This document shows positions 16,666 through 26,374 of a DNA stretch of 64,000 bases, piece by piece; position 1 is the first letter of the stretch, and the number at the start of each line of letters is the position of its first letter. Location of the stretch: assembly GCF_002843605.1 (NCBI RefSeq), contig NZ_CP025263.1, forward strand, positions 4,679,501 to 4,743,500, given 5' to 3'. The notes beneath the pieces are model-generated. The model was given only the letters and a program-made list of their open reading frames with translations, made no database searches and had not been told where the DNA came from. A program made the translations under genes and the position numbers. This stretch comes from Pseudomonas sp. S09G 359 (GTDB lineage: Bacteria; Pseudomonadota; Gammaproteobacteria; Pseudomonadales; Pseudomonadaceae).

Positions 16666-17376
16666 CTACTCCCCCGAAAACCGGTCGCGACTGTTGGTCA
16701 GGTGCAACACCATCGCAGCACGCGCGGCGTCTGGGTCCTGGCGCTTGATCGCATTGAAGATCGCTTCATGCTCCAGGTTCGCCAACTGCCCCAGCTTGGC
16801 AAAGTCCGCACCGCCGCGTTCGACGCCCTTGACCTGGGTGCGCGGGATCATCGCATTGCCCAGGTGCTGCATGATCTCGGTGAAGAAGGTATTGCCGGTG
16901 GCTTCGGCGATCAGTTGATGAAAGCGCTTGTCCTCTTCCACGCAGCTGTCGTTGTTGGCCAGGGAAGCCTGGTAGTCGTCCAGCGCTTCACGCATGCGCG
17001 CCAGTTGCGCGTCGCTGCGGCGCAGCGCGGCCAGCGCCACCGCCTGCACCTCCAGGCCCAGGCGCAGCTCGAGCATATTGCGCACGCTGGCCACCGTGTC
17101 CACGTGCAGGCGCAAGCCTTGCTGGGCGTGCTGCTCCAGCACAAAGGTGCCGATGCCGTGACGCGTCTCCACCAACCCCGACGCCTGCAACTTGGACAGC
17201 GCCTCGCGCACCACGGTCCGGCTGACGCCATGCTCCAGCACGATGGTGGATTCCGACGGCAGCTTTTCACCGGGTTTCAACTGCCCGAGCAAAATGCGCT
17301 GGGTCAGGTCTTCGACCACGCCTTGGGCGAGGTTGTTGGAGCGTTTACGGACGGGGGGTCCACTGTCGATGGGCAT
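16666..17376 (-). CDS. FadR/GntR-family regulator, probably of glucarate genes
   Basis: From ATG 17376 the product is 236 aa (MPIDSGPPVRKRSNNLAQ). An ATG at 17460 would add 28 low-complexity residues. The N-terminal winged helix shows KLPSESTIVLEHGVSRTVVREALSKLQASGL, and the C-terminal FCD domain contains the metal-binding Asp/His set (ED-K-R-F-H-Q-L). It is divergent from the transporter and dehydratase genes, so I infer that it represses them until glucarate or galactarate binds. Candidate operators are at 17462-17472 and 17663-17673. Confidence 0.85.
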   Translation of the reverse strand: MPIDSGPPVRKRSNNLAQGVVEDLTQRILLGQLKPGEKLPSESTIVLEHGVSRTVVREALSKLQASGLVETRHGIGTFVLEQHAQQGLRLHVDTVASVRNMLELRLGLEVQAVALAALRRSDAQLARMREALDDYQASLANNDSCVEEDKRFHQLIAEATGNTFFTEIMQHLGNAMIPRTQVKGVERGGADFAKLGQLANLEHEAIFNAIKRQDPDAARAAMVLHLTNSRDRFSGE

Positions 17377-17461
17377 TGCTACGGGTCCACGGGGCTGGGC
17401 TGGTGGGAGCTTAACACCGCGCCCGACGGCTTCGTTTGGGTTGATGGAAAAAATGCTCATC

Positions 17462-17472
17462 TTGTATGACAA
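17462..17472. promoter_or_regulatory. Candidate FadR-type operator
   Basis: TTGTATGACAA is a perfect TTGT-N3-ACAA palindrome that fits the FadR-subfamily pattern T.GT-N3-AC.A. A related half-conserved site, TTGTATGATGT, lies at 17663-17673 close to the transporter start. Both are in the divergent regulator/transporter region, which otherwise holds only AT-rich promoter-like DNA. Confidence 0.5.
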
Positions 17473-17727
17473 CTAATCTGAAGCACTCTTATCTCAATTT
17501 CCACTTTCGTGCCCTTATCAAGGAATCCGCGCTCATCCACGCATGGCAAAGCCCAGCACATACCCCAACAAATACTGGACAAATAACCAAATATGCGGAC
17601 CTGAGCATCGCCTTATAAGAACAAAAACACCCCGCACCGGATTGCTAAGCCAAGAAAAGCACTTGTATGATGTCTATCAACAAAACACGCAAACCCGCAT
17701 AAAAATAATCAGGGGGAGTTTTGAATT

Positions 17728-19089
17728 GTGAACAATTCAAGCCATGCATCTGCCGCTTCAAACAGTGATCCGGTTCTCGCGCGCGCCGTGCGCAAAGTGA
17801 AGAGCCATGTGCTCCCACTGTTCGTGATCATGTTCATCCTCAATTACATCGACCGGGTTAATATCGGCTTCGTGCGCACGCACATGGAGCATGACCTGGG
17901 CATCGGCGCCGCGGCCTATGGCTTTGGCGCCGGGCTGTTCTTCATCGGCTATGCCCTGTTCGAAGTGCCCTCCAACATGCTGCTGCAAAAGGTCGGCGCG
18001 CGTATTTGGCTGACCCGCATCATGTTCACCTGGGGCATCGTCGCCACGCTGATGGCGTTCATCCAGAATGAAACCCACTTTTACATCCTGCGCTTTCTGC
18101 TGGGCGTGGCCGAAGCCGGCTTCTTCCCCGGGGTGATCTACTACTTCACGCGCTGGTTGCCAGGTGTGGAACGCGGTAAAGCCATCGCGATTTTCCTCAG
18201 CGGCTCGGCGGTGGCCTCGCTGATCTCCGGCCCGTTGTCGGGGGTGTTGTTGCAGATCGAAGGGTTTGGCTTCCACGGCTGGCAATGGATGTTCGCCATT
18301 GAAGGCCTGGCCTCGGTGGCCATCGGCTTCTTTGTGTGGTTCTGGCTCGACTCCAAACCCCACGACGCCAAATGGATGACCCGCGAGGAACAGGACGCCC
18401 TGGTCGACGCCATCGACGGGGAACAACGCGAGCGCGAGGCGCTGACCAGCGTCAAGCCAACCATTGGCAAGCTGCTTAAAGACCGCCAGATCATGCTGTT
18501 TTGCGCGCTCTACTTCTGCATCCAGCTGACGATTTACGCAGCAACGTTCTGGCTGCCGAGCATCATCAAGAAGATGGGCGACCTGAGCGATGTGCAAGTC
18601 GGCTTCTTCAACTCGATCCCTTGGCTGATCTCGATCATCGCCATGTACGCCTTCGCGTCGCTGTCGGGCAAATTCAAGTTCCAGCAGGCCTGGGTAGCGG
18701 CGGCACTGTTGATTGCTGCGGCGGGGATGTTCATGTCCACCACCGGCGGGCCGATCTTCGCCTTTATAGCGATCTGCATTGCGGCCATCGGGTTCAAGTC
18801 GGCGTCGTCGCTGTTCTGGCCGATCCCCCAGGGCTACCTGGATGTGCGCATCGCCGCCGCCGTGATCGCGTTGATCAACTCCATCGGCAACCTGGGCGGC
18901 TTCGTCGCGCCGACCACCTTCGGTTTCCTGGAGCAGACCACCGGCTCGATCCAGGGCGGGCTTTACGGCCTGGCCGGCACCTCGGTGCTCGCGGCGATCC
19001 TGGTGTTCTTCGCCAAGACCGCGCCCTCGGCCGCGCTGGCCTCGCCAGGCACCCCGCCAACCGGCGCCGCCCTCAGCAAACCTCTTTGA
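17728..19089 (+). CDS. gudP: MFS transporter, glucarate/galactarate type
   Basis: A 453-aa member of the anion:cation symporter branch of the major facilitator superfamily, with 12 predicted helices. Family signatures include [10 protein letters not shown] after the first helix and the loop between helices 2 and 3 ([27 protein letters not shown] split over about residues 74-100). GTG 17728 is preceded by AGGGGGAG. It sits 19 bp ahead of the glucarate dehydratase gene, so uptake of D-glucarate (or galactarate) in symport with protons is the likely function. Confidence 0.85.
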   Translation: MNNSSHASAASNSDPVLARAVRKVKSHVLPLFVIMFILNYIDRVNIGFVRTHMEHDLGIGAAAYGFGAGLFFIGYALFEVPSNMLLQKVGARIWLTRIMFTWGIVATLMAFIQNETHFYILRFLLGVAEAGFFPGVIYYFTRWLPGVERGKAIAIFLSGSAVASLISGPLSGVLLQIEGFGFHGWQWMFAIEGLASVAIGFFVWFWLDSKPHDAKWMTREEQDALVDAIDGEQREREALTSVKPTIGKLLKDRQIMLFCALYFCIQLTIYAATFWLPSIIKKMGDLSDVQVGFFNSIPWLISIIAMYAFASLSGKFKFQQAWVAAALLIAAAGMFMSTTGGPIFAFIAICIAAIGFKSASSLFWPIPQGYLDVRIAAAVIALINSIGNLGGFVAPTTFGFLEQTTGSIQGGLYGLAGTSVLAAILVFFAKTAPSAALASPGTPPTGAALSKPL

Positions 19090-19108
19090 GCTTATTCAGG
19101 AACTTGCC

Positions 19109-20434
19109 ATGACTACTCCTATCGTTACGCACTTCCAGGTCATCCCGGTGGCCGGCCACGACAGCATGCTGCTCAACCTGAGCGGCGCCCATGGGCCGTT
19201 CTTCACACGCAACATCGTCATCCTCAAGGACAGCAGCGGCAATACCGGCGTCGGCGAAGTGCCCGGCGGCGAACGTATCCGCGAAACCCTGGAGGACGCG
19301 CGCAGCCTGGTGATCGGCCAACCGATCGGCCAATACCAGCGAATTCTCAACCAGATGCGCAGCACCTTTGCCTCACGGGATTCCGCCGGCCGCGGCCTGC
19401 AAACCTTTGACCTGCGCATCACCATCCATGCCGTTACCGCCATGGAAGCCGCCCTGCTCGACCTGCTGGGGCAATTCCTTGAAGTGCCGGTGGCCGCCTT
19501 GCTCGGCGAAGGCCAGCAGCGCGACGCGGTGAAAATGCTCGGCTACCTGTTCTATGTCGGCGACCGTAACGCCACCGACCTGGCTTACCGCAACGAAGCC
19601 GACGCCGACGACGATTGGTTCCGCCTGCGTCATGAAACCGCCCTGACCCCTGAAGCCGTGGTGCGCCTGGCCGAAGCCGCCAAGGCCAAGTACGGCTTTA
19701 ACGACTTCAAGCTCAAGGGCGGCGTCTTGAGCGGTGACGCCGAAATCGAAGCCGTCACGGCCCTGGCCGAACGCTTCCCCGATGCACGCATCACCCTCGA
19801 CCCGAACGGCGCCTGGTCACTCAAAGAAGCCATCCGCCTGTGCCGTGACCAACACCACGTGCTGGCCTACGCCGAAGACCCTTGCGGCGCCGAAAACGGT
19901 TACTCGGGCCGCGAAGTCATGGCCGAATTCCGCCGTGCCACGGGCCTTAAAACCGCCACCAACATGATCGCCACCGACTGGCGCGAAATGGGCCACGCGA
20001 TCCAGCTGCAATCGGTGGACATTCCGCTGGCCGACCCGCACTTCTGGACGATGCAGGGTTCGGTGCGCGTGGCGCAGATGTGCAATGAATGGGGCCTCAC
20101 CTGGGGCTCGCACTCCAACAACCACTTTGATATTTCCCTGGCGATGTTCACCCAGGTGGCCGCCGCCGCCCCGGGCGACATCACTGCCATCGACACCCAC
20201 TGGATCTGGCAGGACGGCCAGCGCCTGACAAAAGAGCCGCTGAAAATCGAAGGCGGCTACGTGAAAGTACCGGCCAAACCCGGCCTGGGCGTGGACATCG
20301 ACATGGACGCCGTGGCCCAGGCCCACGAGCTGTACAAAGGCATGGGCCTTGGCGCACGGGACGACAGCGTGGCGATGCAGTTTCTGATTCCGGGTTGGAG
20401 CTTCAACAACAAACAACCTTGTTTGGTACGGTGA
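19109..20434 (+). CDS. gudD: Glucarate dehydratase
   Basis: A 441-aa enolase-superfamily enzyme that dehydrates D-glucarate to 5-keto-4-deoxy-glucarate. Recognisable sites are the base lysine in NDFKLKGG, metal ligands in TLDPNGAWS (Asp) and YAEDPCG (Glu), the [11 protein letters not shown] segment, and the catalytic His in [12 protein letters not shown]. Length and order match bacterial GudD throughout. It follows the transporter in a two-gene operon. The next enzymes of the pathway are not in this window. Confidence 0.96.
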   Translation: MTTPIVTHFQVIPVAGHDSMLLNLSGAHGPFFTRNIVILKDSSGNTGVGEVPGGERIRETLEDARSLVIGQPIGQYQRILNQMRSTFASRDSAGRGLQTFDLRITIHAVTAMEAALLDLLGQFLEVPVAALLGEGQQRDAVKMLGYLFYVGDRNATDLAYRNEADADDDWFRLRHETALTPEAVVRLAEAAKAKYGFNDFKLKGGVLSGDAEIEAVTALAERFPDARITLDPNGAWSLKEAIRLCRDQHHVLAYAEDPCGAENGYSGREVMAEFRRATGLKTATNMIATDWREMGHAIQLQSVDIPLADPHFWTMQGSVRVAQMCNEWGLTWGSHSNNHFDISLAMFTQVAAAAPGDITAIDTHWIWQDGQRLTKEPLKIEGGYVKVPAKPGLGVDIDMDAVAQAHELYKGMGLGARDDSVAMQFLIPGWSFNNKQPCLVR

Positions 20435-20452
20435 CCCAGGCACTGACGGACC

Positions 20453-20524
20453 GCGCCCCCACAGGGGCGCCTTGAATATCAGGGTTTACCGGCTACTGCC
20501 CGCTTTTACGCGGGCAGGTTTTTT
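20453..20524 (+). terminator. Terminator region of the gud operon
   Basis: A first hairpin GCGCCCC-CACA-GGGGCGC (20453-20470) has no U-run. A second, CTGCCCGC-TTTTAC-GCGGGCAG (20496-20517), is followed by GTTTTTT and looks like a proper intrinsic terminator for gudD. The second hairpin lies inside the last codons of the antitoxin gene on the opposite strand, so the antitoxin C-terminal codons double as a terminator. Confidence 0.75.
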
Positions 20525-20869
20525 CAGCGCCGTTGCAGCAATCGGCTGCACGGTCAGCTCCACGCCTAATGCCAGCATCAGCTTCTGGATGGTTTCATAG
20601 CGCGTTTTCGAGCCACCCTTGAGGGTCTTGTACAAGCTCTCCCGATTAACCCCCGCCGCCTCGGCCACCTTGTTCACGCCCTGGGCCTTGGCAACCTCCG
20701 CAAGCGCCTTCATCAATATCTGCGGGTCTTGAGACTTCATGCTTTGCGCAAGATAGGCACTGATGGTTTCCGGGCTGTCAAGAAAGCGCGAGGCTTCATA
20801 GACATTGGTACCGGATGTATCAAGATCGAGGATCGGCATGTCCTCGGGTTGGAATTTCGATTCGTTCAT
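20486..20869 (-). CDS. HigA-like antitoxin (helix-turn-helix)
   Basis: From ATG 20869 the product is 127 aa. The C-terminal half is a Cro/CI-type helix-turn-helix of the addiction-module antidote type (LMKALAEVAKAQGV, then VAEAAGVNRESLYKTLKG). The N-terminal part (about 1-50) is the likely toxin-binding segment. The start codon lies one base after the toxin stop, giving coupled translation, with GAGGTC as ribosome site. It should neutralise the adjacent toxin and repress the pair through 21184-21199. Confidence 0.85.
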   Translation of the reverse strand: MNESKFQPEDMPILDLDTSGTNVYEASRFLDSPETISAYLAQSMKSQDPQILMKALAEVAKAQGVNKVAEAAGVNRESLYKTLKGGSKTRYETIQKLMLALGVELTVQPIAATALKKPARVKAGSSR

Positions 20870-20870
20870 T

Positions 20871-21173
20871 TCATTGACCTCGCAGGGCATCGAGAATCTC
20901 TTTTGCCCGTTTGATACCTCTTTTCTGGTCGGTTTTATCACTGCCGCACAGCATCAGATAAGCAGCTAAGCCCGTACGTACAAAGTAAATCCTGTAGCCG
21001 GGCCCGACAAAAACGCGCATTTCACTCATCCCATCGCCTACGGGCTCACAGTCTCCAAAATTGTTTGCCTCGGCGCGGTCCAGCCGGGTAAGAACAGCGG
21101 TTTTCCCCCAAATATCCTTCATACCGTCGAGCCATGTATCAAACTCCGGCGTCCTGCCGATCGTATTCGTCAC
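20871..21173 (-). CDS. RelE/ParE-family toxin (HigB-like)
   Basis: A 100-aa protein of the compact toxin subfamily with central MSEMRVFVGPGYRIYFVRTG and the end CGSDKTDQKRGIKRAKEIL. These small basic proteins usually cleave mRNA in the ribosome A site. Gene order is toxin first, antitoxin second, as in higBA modules. The pair lies between the gud operon and the sulfonate-binding protein gene and may have been acquired as a unit. Confidence 0.87.
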   Translation of the reverse strand: MTNTIGRTPEFDTWLDGMKDIWGKTAVLTRLDRAEANNFGDCEPVGDGMSEMRVFVGPGYRIYFVRTGLAAYLMLCGSDKTDQKRGIKRAKEILDALRGQ

Positions 21174-21183
21174 AGAATCACTT

Positions 21184-21199
21184 GTAGCCTACTGGCTAC
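21184..21199. promoter_or_regulatory. Palindromic operator of the toxin-antitoxin pair
   Basis: GTAGCC-TACT-GGCTAC, a perfect 6-bp inverted repeat, lies 10 bp upstream of the toxin start. This is the expected place for autorepression by the antitoxin. Confidence 0.6.
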
Positions 21200-21312
21200 T
21201 CCTTGTAGATACCAGTGAATTTTTAGCTCTGGAAAGATCCAGTAGAAAAAACCCTAGCCCAGGACCCGCAGGAGCAGCCGGTCGATACTATTAGCGCGTA
21301 TTTCCCCAACGT

Positions 21313-22236
21313 TTAAAGCACCCGGTCAAACAACGGCGCCACGTCATACCGCTGTTTCAACATCTGCGCATCCACCAGAAAGTCCGCCGTGGCCTGGGCC
21401 TCGCTCACAATCGTCGGGGAGATAGGCAGCACCTTGATCGCATCACGCTTGAACCACACCTTGGCGATTTCCGGGGCGGATTGGTTGGCCTTCGACCACG
21501 CCTCGGCGTACTCATCCACGTGGGTGCTGCTCCACACCCGGGCGCGGGTGAGGCGTGCGATAAAGTCCTTGATGATCGCGCTTTTCTGCGCAAGGGCTGG
21601 CTCATACGCGACGATGTAGGTGGGCGCGCTCATCAGGCCCTTGGCGTTGCGGATCAGCGTGCTGCCTTCTTTTTCCTGCAGCGACACGTAGGGTTCCCAG
21701 GTGCCGAAGGCGTCGATGTCGCCTTGGGTCAGCGCCAGGCTGGCTTCGGCCGGCAGCAGGTATTTGAAGGTCACGCTGCTGCGCGGCACGCCCGCTTCAT
21801 CCAGGGCCTTGTAGGCCAGTTGCTGGCTCCATGAGCCGTTCCAGATCGCCACGGTTTTGCCTTTGAGGTCGGCCACCGAATGAATGCCCTTGCGCGCCAC
21901 GATGCCGACGCCGTCGAGGCTGGTCTGGGTGCTGGCCACCACCTTCACCGGCGCGCCATTGGCGGCCAGGCTGATCACTGGTGTATCGCCGACAATGCCC
22001 ACGTCCAGCGCGCCACTGGCCACTGCCGAGGCCACCGGCGAGCCGGTGTTGAAGCGCTTGAAGTCGATCTTGTACGGCAAGTCTTTCAGCTCGCCCGACA
22101 GTTCCAGCACGATGCGGTTGGAGAAGAACTGGTCGCCTACCGTAAGGGTCAACGGCTCCGCCGCCCAGGCTGAAGGGACGAAGGCAGTGAGCGAGGTCAG
22201 GCCGAGCACGGCGAGCAAATTACGACGATTGATCAT
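21313..22236 (-). CDS. Sulfonate-type ABC transporter substrate-binding protein
   Basis: Starting at ATG 22236 the product is 307 aa, with a signal peptide (RRNLLAVLGLTSLTAFVPSAWA, positively charged N-region, cleavage after AWA). The mature protein is an SsuA/NMT1-like periplasmic binding protein (GALDVGIVGDTPVISLAANG at about 85-104, then GIVARKGIHSVADLKGKTVAI). It probably captures aliphatic sulfonates under sulfur limitation. No permease or ATPase gene is adjacent, so it may serve a system encoded elsewhere. It is divergent from the SfnB-like gene. Confidence 0.85.
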   Translation of the reverse strand: MINRRNLLAVLGLTSLTAFVPSAWAAEPLTLTVGDQFFSNRIVLELSGELKDLPYKIDFKRFNTGSPVASAVASGALDVGIVGDTPVISLAANGAPVKVVASTQTSLDGVGIVARKGIHSVADLKGKTVAIWNGSWSQQLAYKALDEAGVPRSSVTFKYLLPAEASLALTQGDIDAFGTWEPYVSLQEKEGSTLIRNAKGLMSAPTYIVAYEPALAQKSAIIKDFIARLTRARVWSSTHVDEYAEAWSKANQSAPEIAKVWFKRDAIKVLPISPTIVSEAQATADFLVDAQMLKQRYDVAPLFDRVL

Positions 22237-22508
22237 GCAAAAAATCCACAGAGTTAATGGCTGACTCAACCATCTGTGGGCGTGCAGTCTGGTGATGAGA
22301 GAAGGGTTTAAAGGTCGCCGAGCGTGGCGCCCGTAGAAGCTAACGCAATCAGCGCGCAGCGATTAATACTGTTAGGCACTATCGATAGAACCGCCGTGCA
22401 GCTGCATAGCTATTTTTCGTATTAAAACCTTGGCCGCCCTTGGGTTAGGGTGGCGTCACCAGACCACTGGACCCCAGCACCTGAACCACTTTCTGCAAGG
22501 TCCATTGC

Positions 22509-23750
22509 ATGTCGACTCCCGTTTTGAATATCTGGGGCGCACCGCCCTCCGCCCGTTACGAACAACTGGCGGCGCCGTTTCGCCCGCTGTTTGCGCAGAT
22601 CCTCGCGCAGGCCGCCGAGGCGGATCAAACCCGCGCCAGCCTGGCCGACGTGATCCAGCAACTGAATGCGCTGGGCCTGCCACGCTGGCGTTTGCCGGCC
22701 ACTTATGGCGGCCACGGTGCCACCCTGGTGGAACTGCTTACGTTGCTCACTGAACTGTCGGCGGCCGACTCCAACATCACCCAGGCGCTGCGCGGGCACT
22801 TCGGCTTTTGCGAAGACGTGCTCAGCGCCAAGGACCTCGACTGGCGCGCCAAGTGGCTCGACCGCCTCGGCCAGGGTGCCCTGCTCTCCCCCGGTAGCAC
22901 TGAGGTCGGCACCCAGGCCCGCGGTGATTTCGGCACCCGCCTGCACCACGATGCAGGCGGCACGCTGCGCATCAGCGGGAAAAAGTTCTACACCACCGGC
23001 GCGCTCTACAGCGACTTGATCAACACCATCGCCACCGGTGAAGACGGCACCGTCTACAGCGTGGTGGTCGACCTCAAGGCCCCCGGCGTGCAGATCATCG
23101 ACGACTGGAATGGCTTCGGCCAACGCCTCACCGCCAGCGGCACCTGCGTCTTCGACAACGCACCGGTGGTGGACAACGACGTGCGCCCCACCCAGCAGCG
23201 CTTTGGCCATGGCCAGTCGTTCTTCCAGCTCTACCACCTCAGCACCCTCGCCGGCATCGCCCGCCGCGCGGCATTGAGTGGCGCCGAAGCACTCAGCCAG
23301 CGCGCGCGCACCTTCACCACCGGCAACGCCGACACTGCGGGCCAGGACGTGCAACTGCTGCAAGTGATCGGCGAAGTCGCCAGCCAGGCCTACGCCGCCC
23401 AGGCCATCGCCCAGCAAGCAGCCCAGCGCCTGGAGCAAACCGCGCAGTACGTGATCGACCATGACCAGCCACTGCAGGATGACGACCCGCAGGTGGCCCT
23501 GGCGGAATTGGAAGTGTGTTTGGCGGTCAACCCGGTGGTGGATGCCACCCTCGCGGCGACCACGGCGCTGTTCGATGCACTCGGCGCCAGCGCCACCGCC
23601 AGCGACAAGGCGCTGGATCGGCTGTGGCGTAACGCGCGCACCTTGGCGAACCACAACCCTCGCGTGTACAAATCGCGGATCGTGGGCAATTACCTGGTCA
23701 ATGGGCTGCTGCCGCCGGCGCAATGGCGAGTAGGTGTCGCCAAAGGTTAA
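22509..23750 (+). CDS. SfnB/DszC-like acyl-CoA dehydrogenase family monooxygenase
   Basis: A 413-aa flavoprotein of the acyl-CoA dehydrogenase fold, in the branch containing SfnB and DszC, which act in sulfur acquisition from organosulfur compounds. Visible features are LPATYGGHGATLVEL in the N-terminal helical domain, the central beta-domain stretch LRISGKKFYTTGALYSD, and a C-terminal helical bundle ending with NHNPRVYKSRIVGNYLVNG. The divergent sulfonate-binding protein supports a role in sulfur scavenging. The exact substrate cannot be read from sequence. The 272-bp intergenic region is AT-rich and presumably holds both promoters. Confidence 0.85.
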   Translation: MSTPVLNIWGAPPSARYEQLAAPFRPLFAQILAQAAEADQTRASLADVIQQLNALGLPRWRLPATYGGHGATLVELLTLLTELSAADSNITQALRGHFGFCEDVLSAKDLDWRAKWLDRLGQGALLSPGSTEVGTQARGDFGTRLHHDAGGTLRISGKKFYTTGALYSDLINTIATGEDGTVYSVVVDLKAPGVQIIDDWNGFGQRLTASGTCVFDNAPVVDNDVRPTQQRFGHGQSFFQLYHLSTLAGIARRAALSGAEALSQRARTFTTGNADTAGQDVQLLQVIGEVASQAYAAQAIAQQAAQRLEQTAQYVIDHDQPLQDDDPQVALAELEVCLAVNPVVDATLAATTALFDALGASATASDKALDRLWRNARTLANHNPRVYKSRIVGNYLVNGLLPPAQWRVGVAKG

Positions 23751-23763
23751 TGAAGCAACGCAG

Positions 23764-25207
23764 AACAAATGTGGGAGGGGCAAGCCCCCTCCCACATTTT
23801 GATTGGGGTATGGTCTTACAGGTATACAAACCACAGCACCCAGTCACACGCCAAAGCGCTGCAAGCCGGGCTCAATTCAACAAACAACACAGGCCAAATG
23901 TGGGAGGGGGCTTGCCCCCGATGAGGGTGGGTCAGTGAATGCTGCTGTAGCTGATGCACCGCAATCGGGGGCAAGCCCCCTCCCACATTTTGATTGGGGT
24001 ATGGCCTTACAGGCATACAAATCCCAGCACCCAGTCACAGGCCAAAAGCGCTGCAAGCCAGGCTCAATTCAACAAACAACACAGGCCAAATGTGGGAGGG
24101 GGCTTGCCCCCGATGAGGGTGGGTCAGTGAATGCAGCTGCAGCTGATGCACCGCAATCGGGGGCAAGCCCCCTCCAACATTTTGCTTGGGGTATGGCCTT
24201 ACAGGCATACAAATCCCAGCACCCAGTCACAGGCCAAAGCGCTGCAAGCCGGGCTCAATTCAACAAACAACACAGGCCAAATGTGGGAGGGGGCTTGCCC
24301 CCGATGAGGGTGGGTCAGTGAATGCTGATGCAGCTGATGCACCGCAATCGGGGGCAAGCTCCCGATGGGGGTGGGTCAGTCCATACAGCTGTAGCTGATA
24401 CACCGCAATCGGGGGCAAGCCCCCTCCCACATTTTGCTTGGGGTATGGCCTTACAGGCATACAAATCCCAGCACCCAGTCACAGGCTAATGCGCTGCAAG
24501 CCGGGCTCAATTCAACAAACAACACAGGCCAAGGGAGGGGGCTTGCCCCCGATGAGGGTGGGTCAGTGAATGCTGCTGTAGCTGATGCACCGCAATCGGG
24601 GGCAAGCCCCCTCCCACATTTTGATTGAGGTATGGCCTTACAGGCATATAAATCCCAGCACCTAGTCACAGGCCAAAGCGCTGCAAGCCAGGCTCAATTC
24701 AACAAACAACACAGGCCAAATGTGGGAGGGGGCTTGCCCCCGATGGGGGTGGGTCAGTCAATACAGCTGCAGCTGATGCACCGCAATCGGGGGCAAGCCC
24801 CCTCCCACATTTTGATTGAGGTATGGCCTTACAGGCATATAAATCCCAGCACCCAGTCACAGGCCAAAAGCGCTGCAAGCCAGGCTCAATTCAACAAACA
24901 ACACAGGCCAAATGTGGGAGGGGGCTTGCCCCCGATGAGGGTGGGTCAGTCAATACAGCTGTAGCTGATGCACCGCAATCGGGGGCAAGCCCCCTCCCAC
25001 ATTTTGATTGGGGTATGGCCTTACAGGCATATAAATCCCAGCGCCCAGTCACAGGTTAAAAGCGCTGCAAGTCAGGCTCAATTCAACAAACAACACAGGC
25101 CAAATGTGGGAGGGGGCTTGCCCCCGATGGGGGTGGGTCAGTGAATGCAGCTGCAGCTGATGCACCGCAATCGGGGGCAAGCCCCCTCCCACATTTGGCC
25201 CTGTGTT
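23764..25207. repeat. REPIN array, seven units of about 192 bp
   Basis: After a collapsed unit at 23768-23800, seven REPINs of the GTGGGAGGGGGCTTGCCCCCGATG family start near 23895, 24087, 24278, 24530, 24717, 24909 and 25101. Spacings are 192, 191, 252, 187, 192 and 192 bp. The 252-bp unit holds an extra half REPIN with its arm changed to GGGGGCAAGCTCCCGATGGGG. The spacers are nearly identical (they share CTTACAGGCATA and CAACAAACAACACAGGCC). I find no gene in this 1.45-kb stretch, and the spacers do not match the ends of the flanking genes. Confidence 0.93.
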
Positions 25208-25222
25208 TGGATTGGGAGGGTT

Positions 25223-26374
25223 TTAGTTGCTCACAAACGCCAACACCCGGGCCAGCATCCGGTCGCAGGCTTCCAGTTGCTCCACGCTGATAAATTCATC
25301 CGGCTTGTGCCCCTGCTCCATGCTCCCCGGCCCGCACACCACCGTGGGAATCCCCGCCTGGTCAAACAGCCCACCCTCGGTACCAAACGCCACGGTGCCG
25401 TAATCGCGCGAACCACAGAACTGCGCGACCCACTCCGCCGCCTGGCTCTCCAATGACGTGGCCAGCCCCGGGTAACTCGACAGCTCGCTGAGGCTGATCG
25501 CCGACTGGTCACTCACCGCCTGCATCGCCGGCAACAATGTCTTTTCGGCGTAGCCGCGCAACTGGTGCGCCACCTGCCAAGGGTCCTGGGCCGGCAGCGC
25601 GCGTACTTCAAAATCAAAGGTGCAGTTCTGCGGCACGATATTCAGCGCCTTGCCGCCGGTGATCACGCCGGTTTGCACGGTGGAAAACGGCGGGTCGAAT
25701 CGCTCATCCAAGTGCTGAGGGGATTTGAGCCCTTCGCCGATGCGCACCAGTTCACCGATCAGCCGCGCGGCGTATTCAATCGCGTTGACGCCCGACGGCG
25801 CGTAGGCCGAATGGCACGCCGCGCCATGCACTTCGCAGCGCATCGCCAACTTGCCTTTGTGGCCGAGCACCGGCTTGAGTTCGGTGGGCTCGCCGATCAC
25901 ACACAGCAGCGGCTTGACCAGCTGCCCGTGGAACCGCTCGATCAGCGCGCGCACGCCCAGGCAGCCGACCTCCTCGTCATAGGACAGCGCAATATGCACC
26001 GGCATGCGCAACGACGCCTGCACCAGCGCCGGCACGCAGGCCAGCACGCAAGCGATATAGCCTTTCATATCGGCGGTGCCACGCCCGTACAATTTGCCGC
26101 CCTTCTCCGTCAGTTCAAACGGCGCCACCGTCCAGCGCTGGCCGTCCACCGGCACCACGTCGGTATGCCCGGACAACACAATACCCGGCACGTCGGCCGG
26201 GCCGATGGTCGCCAGCAGGTTGGCCTTGCTCTTGTGTTCGTTGTACACCAGCTCGCAGGCCACGCCGTGGTCCTGCAACCACGTGCGGACAAAATCGATC
26301 AAGGCCAGGTTGGATTCACGGCTGGTGGTATCAAAGCGCACCAGCTGCGCCAGCAACTCGCGGCTGCTGCTCAT
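25223..26374 (-). CDS. argE: ArgE-type M20 deacetylase
   Basis: A 383-aa zinc-dependent M20 peptidase of the acetylornithine deacetylase type. Metal ligands and catalytic residues are visible in LSGHTDVVPVDGQRW (His, Asp), GRGTADMKGY (bridging Asp), YDEEVGCLG (catalytic Glu) and the late GPGSMEQGHKPDEF (His). The family removes acyl groups from amino acids. Here it is the last gene of a catabolic operon rather than an arginine-biosynthesis neighbourhood, so the true substrate may be another N-acyl amino acid. Its start overlaps the stop of the DUF1028 gene (ATGA). Confidence 0.88.
   Translation of the reverse strand: MSSSRELLAQLVRFDTTSRESNLALIDFVRTWLQDHGVACELVYNEHKSKANLLATIGPADVPGIVLSGHTDVVPVDGQRWTVAPFELTEKGGKLYGRGTADMKGYIACVLACVPALVQASLRMPVHIALSYDEEVGCLGVRALIERFHGQLVKPLLCVIGEPTELKPVLGHKGKLAMRCEVHGAACHSAYAPSGVNAIEYAARLIGELVRIGEGLKSPQHLDERFDPPFSTVQTGVITGGKALNIVPQNCTFDFEVRALPAQDPWQVAHQLRGYAEKTLLPAMQAVSDQSAISLSELSSYPGLATSLESQAAEWVAQFCGSRDYGTVAFGTEGGLFDQAGIPTVVCGPGSMEQGHKPDEFISVEQLEACDRMLARVLAFVSN

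Noticed and set aside
22422..23834. 470-codon open frame on the minus strand
   Set aside because: It is antisense to the SfnB-like gene and extends into REP sequence; the protein has no family features.
23764..25207. Several open frames of 60-170 codons within the second array
   Set aside because: They repeat the same translated REPIN words (for example KCGRGLAPDEGG), change frame from unit to unit, and occur on both strands; they are by-products of the repeat.
25223..26374. Arginine-biosynthesis locus based on the argE-like gene
   Set aside because: No other arg gene is nearby and the gene is the last member of a transporter/catabolic operon, so the arginine role is uncertain despite the family match.
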